The notes beneath the pieces were generated by a model, which was given only the letters and a program-made list of their open reading frames with translations, was not told the origin of the DNA and ran no database searches. From Candidatus Parcubacteria bacterium (GTDB lineage Bacteria; Patescibacteriota; Patescibacteriia; UBA1558; GWA2-36-10), in assembly GCA_002869235.1 (NCBI GenBank), contig PKTI01000047.1:4092-38441 (forward strand): a stretch of DNA of 34,350 nucleotides, in the 5' to 3' direction. Position numbers and translations under genes: made by a program. Shown here one piece after another: positions 1-7,797 of this stretch. Each line of letters begins with the position of its first letter. The first letter of the stretch is position 1.

Positions 1-1194
1 ACTCAGGTCTACGGCGGGCAAGCGCCCTTCGATTTCGAGATCCGAGTGGATGGTCAGCTGGTCTCCTTCGAGCCCACACACCTTTACCAGGTCAACTTCT
101 TGGGCGAGAAGATCGCCATGGTCAAGGTGACTGATGCCACCGGCATGTCCAGTGAGATCGGTTTGTCCATCTTCGGTGTCGAGCCCGACATCTACATTCC
201 TCCGCTGACCGTCGACGTGACGGCCAGTCCTCACCAGGCTCAGCAGGGTGAGGACATTTCCTTCCACGCTGATGTGCGTGGGGGAGATTACGATCTGGTG
301 GAGTGGTATGTTGTCGGCAACGACGTCGAGATCGGGCGAGGCGATGACATCACCCACAACTTCCAGCGTCTCGGTTTTGAGTACGTGGAGGCTCGGGTGT
401 ACAACTGGGGCAACTTCCTGGCAGCGGACACTGTCAGAGTGACCATCACGCCGATGGACGCTCCTGACAGTTTGTCTGTCGATGTCACCGGCGGTCCGCA
501 GGGACTGGTCGAGCCGGTTACGGCTACTCTCGAAGCTCATCCTTCCGGGGGTGACGGCAACTATCAGTACATCTGGTATTGGCCGACGGCCGATCACGTC
601 TTTTCGACGGAGCGTTTCCCGATCATCGGTGATTTGATGGCAGGGAGTCACACCTTCATCTGCGAGGTGACCGACGGCATCGGCAATACGGCTGACGACG
701 AGATCGTCATCACCGTGCTGGAGCAGCCGGACGACAACACTCTCATCTGGAGCGTGTGTCCCAATTTGCAGGTTGGTCCCAGTGATGACTTTGCTAGCAC
801 CACGGCCACGGTCGAGGTCAGCGGTGAGTATCGCAACGGCTACCTGCAGATCGAGTGGGACGCGGTTCCTTCGGGGACGTCCAGCGAGGTGCTGGTCGAG
901 GTGCTCCGTTCCGACGAGCATCGTTACACCTGGCATTTGATCAAGCCGTCTTCGTGGGGTCGCAAGACCGTCTACTACGAGGTCGGTAGCCTCAACCTCC
1001 AGGAGGGCGAGGTCAGCCTGAACATGTACTGGCTGGGCGACGACAAGTCGTCCAAGTCGGCCGCAAGATGTGATGGCTGGGACAAGTGGCAGCTGATCTG
1101 GGCCAACACCACTATGCCGGCCGACAAGGCTGGAGACGCCATGGTGATCGATCTCGATCATCCCGATCGGAGTCACTACATCCAGCGTCAATAG
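1..1194 (+). CDS. PKD-like repeat surface protein, 3' part only
   Basis: The reading frame is open from the first base of the window, so the gene begins upstream and 397 codons are seen. The visible product is a string of beta-sandwich repeats of PKD/Ig type: one ends near residue 55, one runs about 70-150 (with an aromatic-rich core around WYVVGNDVEIG), and one runs about 155-240 (core around YQYIWYWP). A C-terminal region of about 150 residues with many Trp and Tyr follows. Such repeats normally sit outside the cell and mediate adhesion or spacing; the ligand is unknown and no catalytic motif is seen. The gene is strongly G+C-rich, with third positions mostly G or C, unlike the AT-rich genes downstream, and shares this with three other single genes in the window. 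It ends at TAG before a hairpin terminator. The PKD-like fold is an inference from pattern. Confidence 0.7.
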   Translation, partial: TQVYGGQAPFDFEIRVDGQLVSFEPTHLYQVNFLGEKIAMVKVTDATGMSSEIGLSIFGVEPDIYIPPLTVDVTASPHQAQQGEDISFHADVRGGDYDLVEWYVVGNDVEIGRGDDITHNFQRLGFEYVEARVYNWGNFLAADTVRVTITPMDAPDSLSVDVTGGPQGLVEPVTATLEAHPSGGDGNYQYIWYWPTADHVFSTERFPIIGDLMAGSHTFICEVTDGIGNTADDEIVITVLEQPDDNTLIWSVCPNLQVGPSDDFASTTATVEVSGEYRNGYLQIEWDAVPSGTSSEVLVEVLRSDEHRYTWHLIKPSSWGRKTVYYEVGSLNLQEGEVSLNMYWLGDDKSSKSAARCDGWDKWQLIWANTTMPADKAGDAMVIDLDHPDRSHYIQRQ

Positions 1195-1204
1195 TTCATT
1201 TCAA

Positions 1205-1268
1205 GGACCTGACAAGGTCCGCAAGCTATAGGGGGAGTAAGTCCTGTCACAAGGCATCCCCTTTTTTT
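1205..1268 (+). terminator. Terminator region after the PKD-like gene
   Basis: A 6-bp hairpin (GGACCT/AGGTCC, 1205-1220, loop GACA) is followed by a second pairing GGGGA (1232-1236) with TCCCC (1257-1261), which runs directly into a T-tract at 1262-1268. The second hairpin plus T-tract is a plausible intrinsic terminator; the first hairpin may stabilise the mRNA end. Confidence 0.6.
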
Positions 1269-1285
1269 ATTTGTTCTGATAATAC

Positions 1286-1314
1286 TTGACAAAAAATCTC
1301 TTTTGCTCTACAAT
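1286..1314 (+). promoter_or_regulatory. 16S rRNA promoter
   Basis: The -35 is TTGACA (1286-1291) and the -10 is TACAAT (1309-1314), with a 17-bp spacer. Both are near consensus, as expected for rRNA. Transcription should start near 1321, leaving a leader of about 255 nt before mature 16S. Confidence 0.85.
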
Positions 1315-1380
1315 ACGGGAGCATTAATTTTAAGGGAAAACCTTTCGTAGCTGATTGAAAACAACTAGAGTTGCAAATAG

Positions 1381-1426
1381 AGAAAAGACAGTAGTGTCTG
1401 AGTTTTCGGACCTTGCTGTTTTTTCT
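1381..1426 (+). promoter_or_regulatory. Leader stem-loop upstream of 16S rRNA
   Basis: AGAAAAGACAG (1381-1391) pairs with CTGTTTTTTCT (1416-1426), with one G-U pair. An inner stem GTCTG/CGGAC closes a T-rich loop. The 3' arm carries a run of six T, so the element resembles an attenuator or a protein-binding leader hairpin; its role is not known. The remainder of 1195-1576 holds the terminator, the promoter and the 5' arm of the 16S processing stem, with no gene. Confidence 0.5.
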
Positions 1427-1475
1427 TGATATTTAAAAGAAAAATGTAGTATCTTGACAATTGAAACATGTTCAA

Positions 1476-1510
1476 TTTTGACAATTTGGAAGTGACAAGC
1501 TTTTAGTCAA
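1476..1510 (+). other. 5' arm of the 16S processing stem
   Basis: This segment, centred on GAAGTGACAAGCTTTTAGTC, is complementary to 3131-3164 after the 16S gene, with only a few G-U pairs and one bulge over more than 30 bp. Such leader/trailer stems are the usual RNase III target that releases pre-16S. Its 3' arm ends only four bases before the terminator hairpin, which shows that the 16S transcript is a complete single-gene unit. Confidence 0.85.
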
Positions 1511-1576
1511 TTTCAATTTTTTAAGTTTATTGAGTCATTAGACTCAAACTCATATTTACTTAGTTTTTACTAAGTT

Positions 1577-3062
<1,486 letters not shown>

Positions 3063-3130
3063 AAGGAGTATAATTTGTAAGTTAATTCTCACATTAATTT
3101 ACTCTATGTCGAGTCAGCATTCGCTGACGT

Positions 3131-3164
3131 TGACTAGAAGCTTTCACTTCTAAGTTGTCAAAAA
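3131..3164 (+). other. 3' arm of the 16S processing stem
   Basis: This arm is complementary to 1476-1510. A smaller trailer hairpin, GTCAGC/GCTGAC (3113-3129), lies between it and the 16S 3' end. Confidence 0.85.
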
Positions 3165-3167
3165 ATC

Positions 3168-3190
3168 CTCGCTCACGCGAGGTTTTTTTA
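3168..3190 (+). terminator. 16S transcript terminator
   Basis: The perfect 6-bp stem CCTCGC/GCGAGG with loop TCAC is followed by seven T. It separates the 16S unit from the tRNA cluster, which has its own promoter. Confidence 0.9.
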
Positions 3191-3204
3191 TAAAAATGAA
3201 CCCT

Positions 3205-3233
3205 TGCCAAAACTTGATTTTTCTGGTATTATC
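3205..3233 (+). promoter_or_regulatory. tRNA cluster promoter
   Basis: The -35 is TTGCCA (3205-3210), the spacer is 17 bp, and the -10 is TATTAT (3228-3233) preceded by TGG, an extended -10. The predicted start near 3240 is about 20 nt before the first tRNA-like sequence. Confidence 0.75.
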
Positions 3234-3260
3234 TTTCGTGTTATTTATATTTACATTTTA

Positions 3261-3332
3261 GGGCATGTAGCTCAGCTGGTTAGAGCACTACACTGATAAT
3301 GTAGGGGTCGTCCCGCTAAGCGGGACCATGCC
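3261..3332 (+). pseudogene. tRNA-Ile(GAT)-like copy with replaced T-arm
   Basis: Bases 3261-3310 are identical to the first 50 bases of the functional tRNA-Ile at 3368: acceptor strand GGGCATG, D-arm and a GAT anticodon arm. Then 15 bases of the T-arm are replaced by a different sequence of equal length. The arm becomes GTCCC-GCTAAGC-GGGAC, still a 5-bp stem and 7-nt loop but without the conserved TTCRA loop. CATGCC at 3327-3332 can still pair with the 5' acceptor strand (6 of 7 pairs), but no CCA follows. It lies just downstream of the cluster promoter and should be transcribed. It is most likely a non-translating relic; a tRNA-mimic function cannot be excluded. Confidence 0.8.
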
Positions 3333-3351
3333 AAAGTAATTTAAAATATAG

Positions 3352-3455
3352 AGCGCTTAAACTGCTGGGGCATGTAGCTCAGCTGGTTAGAGCACTACAC
3401 TGATAATGTAGGGGTCGGAGGTTCAAGTCCTCCCATGCCCACCAGTTTAAGCGCT
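3352..3455 (+). repeat. Inverted repeat enclosing tRNA-Ile
   Basis: AGCGCTTAAACTG (3352-3364) is perfectly complementary to CAGTTTAAGCGCT (3443-3455), which starts inside the encoded CCA. In the precursor RNA this 13-bp helix would stack on the acceptor stem and close the tRNA into one long hairpin, a likely processing structure. Confidence 0.8.
3368..3444 (+). tRNA. tRNA-Ile (GAT)
   Basis: A complete 77-nt cloverleaf has acceptor GGGCATG/CATGCCC, anticodon loop CTGATAA, T-arm GGAGG-TTCAAGT-CCTCC and an encoded CCA. It is the functional counterpart of the aberrant copy at 3261. Confidence 0.97.
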
Positions 3456-3477
3456 TTAATAGAATATATTTTTATAT

Positions 3478-3552
<75 letters not shown>

Positions 3553-3578
3553 AATTTGCATATTTTTTATTTATATTT

Positions 3579-3655
3579 CGGGGTGTGGCGCAGTTGGCTA
3601 GCGCGCGTCGTTTGGGACGATGAGGTCGGAGGTTCGAGTCCTCTCACCCCGACCA
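3579..3655 (+). tRNA. tRNA-Pro (TGG)
   Basis: A 77-nt cloverleaf has acceptor CGGGGTG/CACCCCG, anticodon loop TTTGGGA, T-loop TTCGAGT and an encoded CCA. Confidence 0.96.
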
Positions 3656-3671
3656 TTAAAATTTAAAATCA

Positions 3672-3747
3672 GCGGGTATAGTATAGTGGCTTATTATGCT
3701 AGCCTTCCAAGCTAGAGACGGGGGTTCGATTCCCCCTACCCGCTCCA
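3672..3747 (+). tRNA. tRNA-Gly (TCC)
   Basis: A 76-nt cloverleaf has acceptor GCGGGTA/TACCCGC, anticodon arm CTAGC-CTTCCAA-GCTAG, T-arm GGGGG-TTCGATT-CCCCC and an encoded CCA. It is the last gene of the cluster. Confidence 0.95.
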
Positions 3748-3750
3748 GAA

Positions 3751-3782
3751 AATTCGCCGTAAAGGGTGTTTTTTTGTATACT
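3751..3782 (+). terminator. Compact terminator fused to the next promoter
   Basis: The sequence AATTCGCC is followed by a small stem (CGCC/GGTG, 3755-3768) and seven T, ending the tRNA transcript. The T-tract runs straight into TGTATACT, whose -10 TATACT (3777-3782) lies exactly six bases before the ATG of the next gene. Related AATTCGCC terminators occur at 5265 and 7417. Confidence 0.65.
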
Positions 3783-3788
3783 TAAAAT

Positions 3789-4043
3789 ATGATCAAGGAA
3801 AATAAGTCAATAAAGAAAAAGGAGCATGAAGAGCAAATTGAAAATTTTCATTATATTTTTTATATAATTTTATCATTTGCGATTTTATTAAACTTTGTTT
3901 TTGTTATTATGGGTATTGGTAGACAATATTATGATTATATACTTTTGGCTGCCTCGGGGATGATTGCAATTGTCTTGTATATTTTAGTATCCAAAGATTC
4001 CAAGAGATTAAAAAAGAAGAAAAAATTAAAATTAATAAAATAA
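3789..4043 (+). CDS. Small two-helix membrane protein, Lys-rich ends
   Basis: The 84-residue product has a charged N-terminus (KENKSIKKKEHEEQ), two hydrophobic segments at about 22-42 and 48-66, and a poly-lysine tail (KRLKKKKKLKLIK). The topology is a helical hairpin in the inner membrane with both charged ends probably in the cytoplasm. I recognise no family. The start is supported by a -10 element (TATACT) six bases upstream, which places the predicted transcription start on the A of ATG: a leaderless mRNA with no Shine-Dalgarno. A hairpin with T-tract follows directly after the stop, so it is a single-gene unit. It could be a scaffold or anchor, but nothing in the sequence assigns a function. 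Confidence 0.7.
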   Translation: MIKENKSIKKKEHEEQIENFHYIFYIILSFAILLNFVFVIMGIGRQYYDYILLAASGMIAIVLYILVSKDSKRLKKKKKLKLIK

Positions 4044-4068
4044 AACGTACCTTTACTGGCGTTTTTTT
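4043..4068 (+). terminator. Intrinsic terminator
   Basis: AAACG (4043-4047) pairs with CGTTT (4060-4064), and CC (4050-4051) with GG (4058-4059), leaving a TA bulge. Seven T follow from 4062. Confidence 0.6.
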
Positions 4069-4125
4069 GGTTTAAAAATTTGTCACTACTTCTAAAAGCG
4101 ATAAATGGAACTTTTTGATGTGAGG

Positions 4126-4134
4126 TGGTATAAT
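4126..4134 (+). promoter_or_regulatory. Extended -10 promoter for the 4161-5245 genes
   Basis: TGGTATAAT is a perfect extended -10 (4126-4134) with no convincing -35. The predicted start near 4141 leaves a leader of about 20 nt before the ATG at 4161, without a Shine-Dalgarno. Confidence 0.6.
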
Positions 4135-4160
4135 ATGAAAGACAATTAACCAATAAAAAT

Positions 4161-4475
4161 ATGATAATTTCAACAACAAATGAAGTACCTGATAAAGAAG
4201 TGTCTCAAATATTAGGTATAGTAAGAGGTAACACAGTTAGATCTAGAAATTTAGGCAGAGACATTGGAGCTGGGCTCAAGAGTATAGTTGGCGGCGAAAT
4301 AAAAACATATACAGAAATGATCAGCCAGTCTCGCGAAGAAGCTATAAATAGAATGATAAACCAGGCCATTGATATGGAGGCTGATGCTATTATTGGTGTT
4401 AAGTTTATGACTTCAATGGTAGTGCAAGGTTCGGCCGAAATGCTTGCCTATGGCACAGCTGTTAAATTGAAATAA
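4161..4475 (+). CDS. YbjQ/UPF0145 family protein
   Basis: The 104-residue product matches the small YbjQ (UPF0145, Pfam YbjQ_1) family in length and pattern. It has an N-terminal beta strand, the VRGNTVRSRNLGRDIGAG segment (about 22-39), the helix with REEAINRMINQAIDMEADAIIGV (about 58-80), and a final strand ending YGTAVKLK. Family members form pentameric rings and are sometimes labelled putative heavy-metal binding; the real function is not established. It is the first gene of a tight group: the next ATG is five bases after the stop, with a small membrane protein and a NYN protein downstream. The start follows from the upstream extended -10 and the position of the family's N-terminus. Confidence 0.88.
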   Translation: MIISTTNEVPDKEVSQILGIVRGNTVRSRNLGRDIGAGLKSIVGGEIKTYTEMISQSREEAINRMINQAIDMEADAIIGVKFMTSMVVQGSAEMLAYGTAVKLK

Positions 4476-4480
4476 TAAAG

Positions 4481-4702
4481 ATGAAAAATAAATTAGGAAT
4501 ATTTGGATCCATTGTCTTGATAATTTTTGGTATTGGAGTTCTGAAGATAGCTAGTAGTAATTTTTCTGAAGAAGGTTTCAATTTCGGTATACTAATTTTA
4601 TTTTTATATGGTGCAATTCCATTGGGCTTGGCTTTTTATACTTTATTCAATCTAGACAAAGAAGACAAAATCGAACAAATAAAAGACACAAAAAAAGATT
4701 AA
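4481..4702 (+). CDS. Small two-helix membrane protein
   Basis: The 73-residue product has two hydrophobic segments (about 5-22 and 33-58) and a charged C-terminal tail (NLDKEDKIEQIKDTKKD). I recognise no family. It starts five bases after the YbjQ-family stop and ends nine bases before the NYN gene, so it is probably translated from the same mRNA. The sequence gives no function beyond a probable inner-membrane location. Confidence 0.65.
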   Translation: MKNKLGIFGSIVLIIFGIGVLKIASSNFSEEGFNFGILILFLYGAIPLGLAFYTLFNLDKEDKIEQIKDTKKD

Positions 4703-4711
4703 TTATTTTTT

Positions 4712-5245
4712 ATGAAAAATAACCAACAGATGCAAAATTCAACAAATGATTATAGTATCAACCAGTCTGTGGCTGTGCTATGTGATGGAAACAACATCGA
4801 AAGAAGCATACATGAGCTTTCCAAAAATAAAAATACAATGATTGATTTTGACAAGGTCATTCCCAAGTTGTTAAATGGTAGGGGCTTGAATAGACTGTTG
4901 TATTTTAGAGAGGGCATATCCATTTCATCAAAGTTTGCCGAGAGATTGCATGAAAATTATTATGGTTCAGTTATAGCTTGTCACAAGTCAGCTGATATAC
5001 CTTTGACCATCAAAGCTACCCAACTGGCTTCCAAGGTAGATACTATTATCATAATGTCAGGAGATTCAGATTATGTAGACTTGGTAGAACATCTCAAGGG
5101 AGAAGGGGTAAGAGTAGAAATTGCAGCTGTCAAAAAAACAGCAGCCAAAGTATTGATTGATGGAGCTGATTATTTTTACGAAATCACCAAAGATGACTGG
5201 TTTTCATACAAAGCCCCTAGAGTTTATGGTCGGAAGAAAAAATAA
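4712..5245 (+). CDS. NYN-domain (LabA/DUF88-like) putative RNase
   Basis: The 177-residue product is a NYN-domain protein of the PIN-like nuclease superfamily. The metal-binding acidic residues expected of the fold are visible: D25 in CDGNN, D95 in HKSADIPLTIKA, and D118/D120 in SGDSDYVDLV. The segment EHLKGEGVRVEI (about 126-137) and the late IDGADYFYEI match LabA-like proteins. The family is thought to cut RNA; the substrate here is unknown. It is the last gene of the group starting at 4161 and is followed by a terminator. The first 18 residues are polar and variable. Family assignment is firm; catalytic activity is inferred from the conserved aspartates. Confidence 0.88.
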   Translation: MKNNQQMQNSTNDYSINQSVAVLCDGNNIERSIHELSKNKNTMIDFDKVIPKLLNGRGLNRLLYFREGISISSKFAERLHENYYGSVIACHKSADIPLTIKATQLASKVDTIIIMSGDSDYVDLVEHLKGEGVRVEIAAVKKTAAKVLIDGADYFYEITKDDWFSYKAPRVYGRKKK

Positions 5246-5264
5246 ATTAAATTAGTATATCAAA

Positions 5265-5289
5265 AATTCGCCTTAACGGGCGTCTTTTT
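5265..5289 (+). terminator. Compact terminator of the AATTCGCC type
   Basis: The stem CGCC/GGCG (5269-5282) around TTAACG is followed by a T-run interrupted by one C. It has the same AAAATTCGCC start as those at 3751 and 7417. Confidence 0.7.
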
Positions 5290-5296
5290 GTTTTAC

Positions 5297-5353
5297 TTGT
5301 CTTTTTTTAGCTATTATTTTAAGATATATTTACGCAAGACTTCGGACTTGCGT
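5297..5353 (+). promoter_or_regulatory. Promoter and 5'-terminal hairpin of the 5389 gene
   Basis: The -35 is TTGTCT (5297-5302), the spacer is 17 bp and the -10 is TAAGAT (5320-5325). The predicted start, about 5332, is the first base of a hairpin ACGCAAG/CTTGCGT (5332-5353). After an A-A mismatch the hairpin closes on a C(TTCG)G tetraloop. A stable hairpin at the extreme 5' end should protect the mRNA; it could also bind a regulator. Confidence 0.6.
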
Positions 5354-5388
5354 TTACTTTCTCTTCAACTCCACAAGGAGGAATGGCC

Positions 5389-6117
5389 ATGACTTCGGAT
5401 TTGGCTAGGGCACCTGAAGGTGCATCTGTGGAACGCCGTCGACTGGCTCAAATGCTGAGCGGATATTGCGTCAGCTTGGGCAAGTTACGGCCCGATGAGT
5501 TCGACGATATCTTGAAAAAGATATTGTTGGACCTGTACATTCGCAACCTCAGAGGCTTTAAGCCGCTGAGACAAAGTGTTTCGTCAGGAGGTGATGAACC
5601 AGTAAATACGGATGACGACACCAAGTTTGTGGCCGAAGGATTCGAGGGCGTTTCCTTCACCATGGATACGCAGACGCAAGTGTTGCATCGAGGTGTCATC
5701 GCGCAAGACATGGTCTGGCGCGAAGATGAGACCGGCCAAGAATTTTCCGGTTACAGCCACGACAAGCCCAAAGAGTGGGGTCGTATAACTCTCGTCCGTG
5801 GTTCGCAGACTTTTCTAATATTGATGCGTTTGCCCAAGGGTGAGTATGGTTACGACAACCTAGTTCTAGTGACCAGTCACTACGAAAAGATTCCTCGCCG
5901 CAAGGCCTATCGAGTCACGCGACTCGTTGCTCGTCGTCTCTTGGTGAAGGATTTTCGTGAAGTTCTGGGAGAATCGGCGCCCCGTGTTGCCAATGAAATG
6001 ATTATGGGGATCGGCGACATCATCTCGCGGAGCATTACAGCTCTACAGGGAGACGTCAGTGTTCTGGAACAAGCCAAGGTCAGATGGAGGGAGCTGAGTG
6101 GCATCCTCACGGAATAG
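5389..6117 (+). CDS. Hypothetical soluble protein, G+C-rich gene
   Basis: The product is 242 residues and matches no family I recognise. It has no signal peptide or membrane helix. Residues about 10-60 look helical, 60-165 are rich in beta pattern (FVAEGFEGVSFTMD, WGRITLVRGSQTFLILMRLP), and a basic stretch RRKAYRVTRLVARRL lies near 170-185 before a helical C-terminus. I chose the ATG at 5389 over the one at 5383 because the strong ribosome site AAGGAGG (5375-5381) is seven bases before 5389 but only one before 5383. Codon use is G+C-rich, unlike both neighbours, and the gene is alone between its own promoter and terminator. That suggests horizontal acquisition of a single gene. The function is unknown. 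Confidence 0.75.
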   Translation: MTSDLARAPEGASVERRRLAQMLSGYCVSLGKLRPDEFDDILKKILLDLYIRNLRGFKPLRQSVSSGGDEPVNTDDDTKFVAEGFEGVSFTMDTQTQVLHRGVIAQDMVWREDETGQEFSGYSHDKPKEWGRITLVRGSQTFLILMRLPKGEYGYDNLVLVTSHYEKIPRRKAYRVTRLVARRLLVKDFREVLGESAPRVANEMIMGIGDIISRSITALQGDVSVLEQAKVRWRELSGILTE

Positions 6118-6126
6118 ATTGATATT

Positions 6127-6168
6127 ACCTATCGTTTATTGTTGATAAGCGGTAGGTGTTTTTTTTAT
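6127..6168 (+). terminator. Terminator after the 5389 gene
   Basis: ACCTATCG (6127-6134) pairs with CGGTAGGT (6150-6157, one G-U), followed by a long T-tract. Confidence 0.7.
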
Positions 6169-6171
6169 TGT

Positions 6172-6200
6172 TTGTATTTTTTATATTGACTTGCTAAGAT
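6172..6200 (+). promoter_or_regulatory. rarA promoter, leaderless
   Basis: The -35 is TTGTAT (6172-6177), the spacer is 17 bp and the -10 is TAAGAT (6195-6200) preceded by TGC. Exactly six bases separate it from the rarA ATG, so the predicted start is the A of ATG. Confidence 0.75.
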
Positions 6201-6206
6201 TGTTTT

Positions 6207-7415
6207 ATGGTAAGCAAACATAGTTCACCACTAGCAGATCGCATGAGACCCAGTAGTTTGGACGCCTTTTTTGGTCAGGAAAAGATAGTTGGTTCAGGTA
6301 AGATGCTGCGTCAAGCCATAGAAAGCGATCAAATACCGCCAATGATATTTTGGGGGCCACCTGGCTCTGGTAAGACTACTTTGGCACACATAGTAGCTAG
6401 TCAGACCAATTCGGATTTTGTCCAAATGTCGGCAGTTACCAGCGGTGTAGCCGAGCTCAGACAAACCATTACTCGGGCTGAGCAAAACAACCGGCTAGGT
6501 CAGCAGACAATTTTGTTTATTGATGAGATACATCGTTGGAACAAGGCTCAGCAAGATGCCTTGCTGCCCCATGTAGAAAAAGGCACCATAATTCTTATTG
6601 GCGCTACTACAGAAAATCCTAGCTTTGAAGTGCGTGGTGCCTTGCTTTCTCGTTGTAGGGTATTTGTGCTTGATAGACTAGAAAAAGATCATATCAAAAA
6701 TATTATAGACAATGCTCTCAAAGACACAGAAAAGGGCCTGTGTAATTTGAAGTTAAAAATAACTGATAAAGTCAAAAATCTTATTGCAGATTTCAGCAAT
6801 GGTGATGCCAGGTCAGCTCTCAATGTTTTGGAATATGCTAGCTCTATTAGCAAAAAAATAACCACTGAAGTAGTCAAAGAGGCTTTTCAAAAATCACATC
6901 TTCTCTATGACAAAGACGGCGAAGAGCATTACAATATTATTTCAGCTCTTCACAAATCAATGCGTGGCTCTGATCCTGACGCAGCCTTGTATTGGCTAGC
7001 TCGGATGCTTGAGGCAGGTGAAGATCCACTTTATGTAGCTCGTCGTTTGGTACGCTTTGCTTCTGAAGACATTGGTCTAGCTAATTCTCGAGCTCTGGAG
7101 CAGGCAGTTTCTGCTTATCAAGCTTGCTCTTTTATTGGTATGCCAGAGTGCAATGTGATTTTGGCCCAGGCAGTTGTCTACATGGCCAAGTGCAAAAAAT
7201 CAAATGATCTTTATGTAGCTTACGGCAAAGCAGCTCGCGATGTAAAAGAATTGGGCAATTTGCCAGTGCCACTTCACATCCGCAATGCTCCGACAAAATT
7301 GATGAAAGAGCTTGATTATGGCAAGGGCTACAAATATAGTCCAGACCATGATTATCAAGAAGATCAAGAATATTTGCCCGAAGAACTCAAGAATAAGAAA
7401 TATTTAAAAGATTAA
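6207..7415 (+). CDS. rarA: Replication-associated recombination protein A (RarA/MgsA)
   Basis: The 402-residue AAA+ ATPase is close to the normal family length. Walker A is GPPGSGKTT (residues 50-58), Walker B is ILFIDE (102-107) followed by the family signature [16 protein letters not shown], and the sensor-1 region is [11 protein letters not shown] (132-142). The C-terminal half has the RarA/WRNIP1 pattern, including [24 protein letters not shown] and [14 protein letters not shown]. RarA acts as a tetramer at stalled replication forks, where it influences fork repair and gap handling. The start is fixed by the extended -10 six bases upstream, giving a leaderless mRNA. No other recombination gene is nearby, and the downstream gene has its own promoter. 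Confidence 0.97.
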   Translation: MVSKHSSPLADRMRPSSLDAFFGQEKIVGSGKMLRQAIESDQIPPMIFWGPPGSGKTTLAHIVASQTNSDFVQMSAVTSGVAELRQTITRAEQNNRLGQQTILFIDEIHRWNKAQQDALLPHVEKGTIILIGATTENPSFEVRGALLSRCRVFVLDRLEKDHIKNIIDNALKDTEKGLCNLKLKITDKVKNLIADFSNGDARSALNVLEYASSISKKITTEVVKEAFQKSHLLYDKDGEEHYNIISALHKSMRGSDPDAALYWLARMLEAGEDPLYVARRLVRFASEDIGLANSRALEQAVSAYQACSFIGMPECNVILAQAVVYMAKCKKSNDLYVAYGKAARDVKELGNLPVPLHIRNAPTKLMKELDYGKGYKYSPDHDYQEDQEYLPEELKNKKYLKD

Positions 7416-7416
7416 A

Positions 7417-7449
7417 AATTCGCCTTAGTAGCCGTTTTTTTGTTATAAT
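7417..7449 (+). terminator. AATTCGCC terminator fused to a leaderless promoter
   Basis: AATTCGCCTTAGTA is followed by a weak stem (CG and CT pairing around a C-C mismatch), seven T, then TGTTATAAT, a perfect extended -10 (7441-7449). Six bases later is the ATG of the next gene. The stem is weaker than in the related elements, so termination may be leaky. Confidence 0.55.
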
Positions 7450-7455
7450 AAAAAC

Positions 7456-7773
7456 ATGAACGAATCATTTGAAATGAAAGAGCCAAAATACTTAGAGGTT
7501 TTTCATGCTGCTCAAGCCAAGTTGTTGGAGGGTGATTTTGAGGCAGGTAGAGAATTTTTGGCGCAAGCGGCTACCCTTGTAGAGGATTTGGATGATAGAG
7601 ATTTTTTGGAGTACATAAAGGGGACTCAAGCATACTTAGAGCAGGATAGAGAATCTTTGAAATTGGCCATTGGCCAAATTCAGGAACCACACAACAAAGC
7701 CTTGCTGGAAAGATTTTTGTTTACATTAGAATCAGGAGAGCAGGTTGATTATAATAGAGATTATATGGGATAA
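7456..7773 (+). CDS. Small acidic helical (TPR-like) protein
   Basis: The 105-residue acidic protein appears fully alpha-helical, with helix pairs resembling tetratricopeptide repeats: FHAAQAKLLEGDFEAGREFLAQAATLVE, then FLEYIKGTQAYLEQDRESLKLAIGQI. It has no signal peptide or membrane segment. TPR-like folds usually mediate protein contacts; no partner is indicated. The start is supported by a perfect extended -10 (TGTTATAAT) exactly six bases upstream, predicting a leaderless mRNA. The next gene begins 24 bases after the stop, so it may be read through. The TPR-like assignment is an inference from heptad and helix patterns, not from a recognised family. Confidence 0.7.
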   Translation: MNESFEMKEPKYLEVFHAAQAKLLEGDFEAGREFLAQAATLVEDLDDRDFLEYIKGTQAYLEQDRESLKLAIGQIQEPHNKALLERFLFTLESGEQVDYNRDYMG

Positions 7774-7797
7774 GTTTGATGTATTTTATAAAATAAA

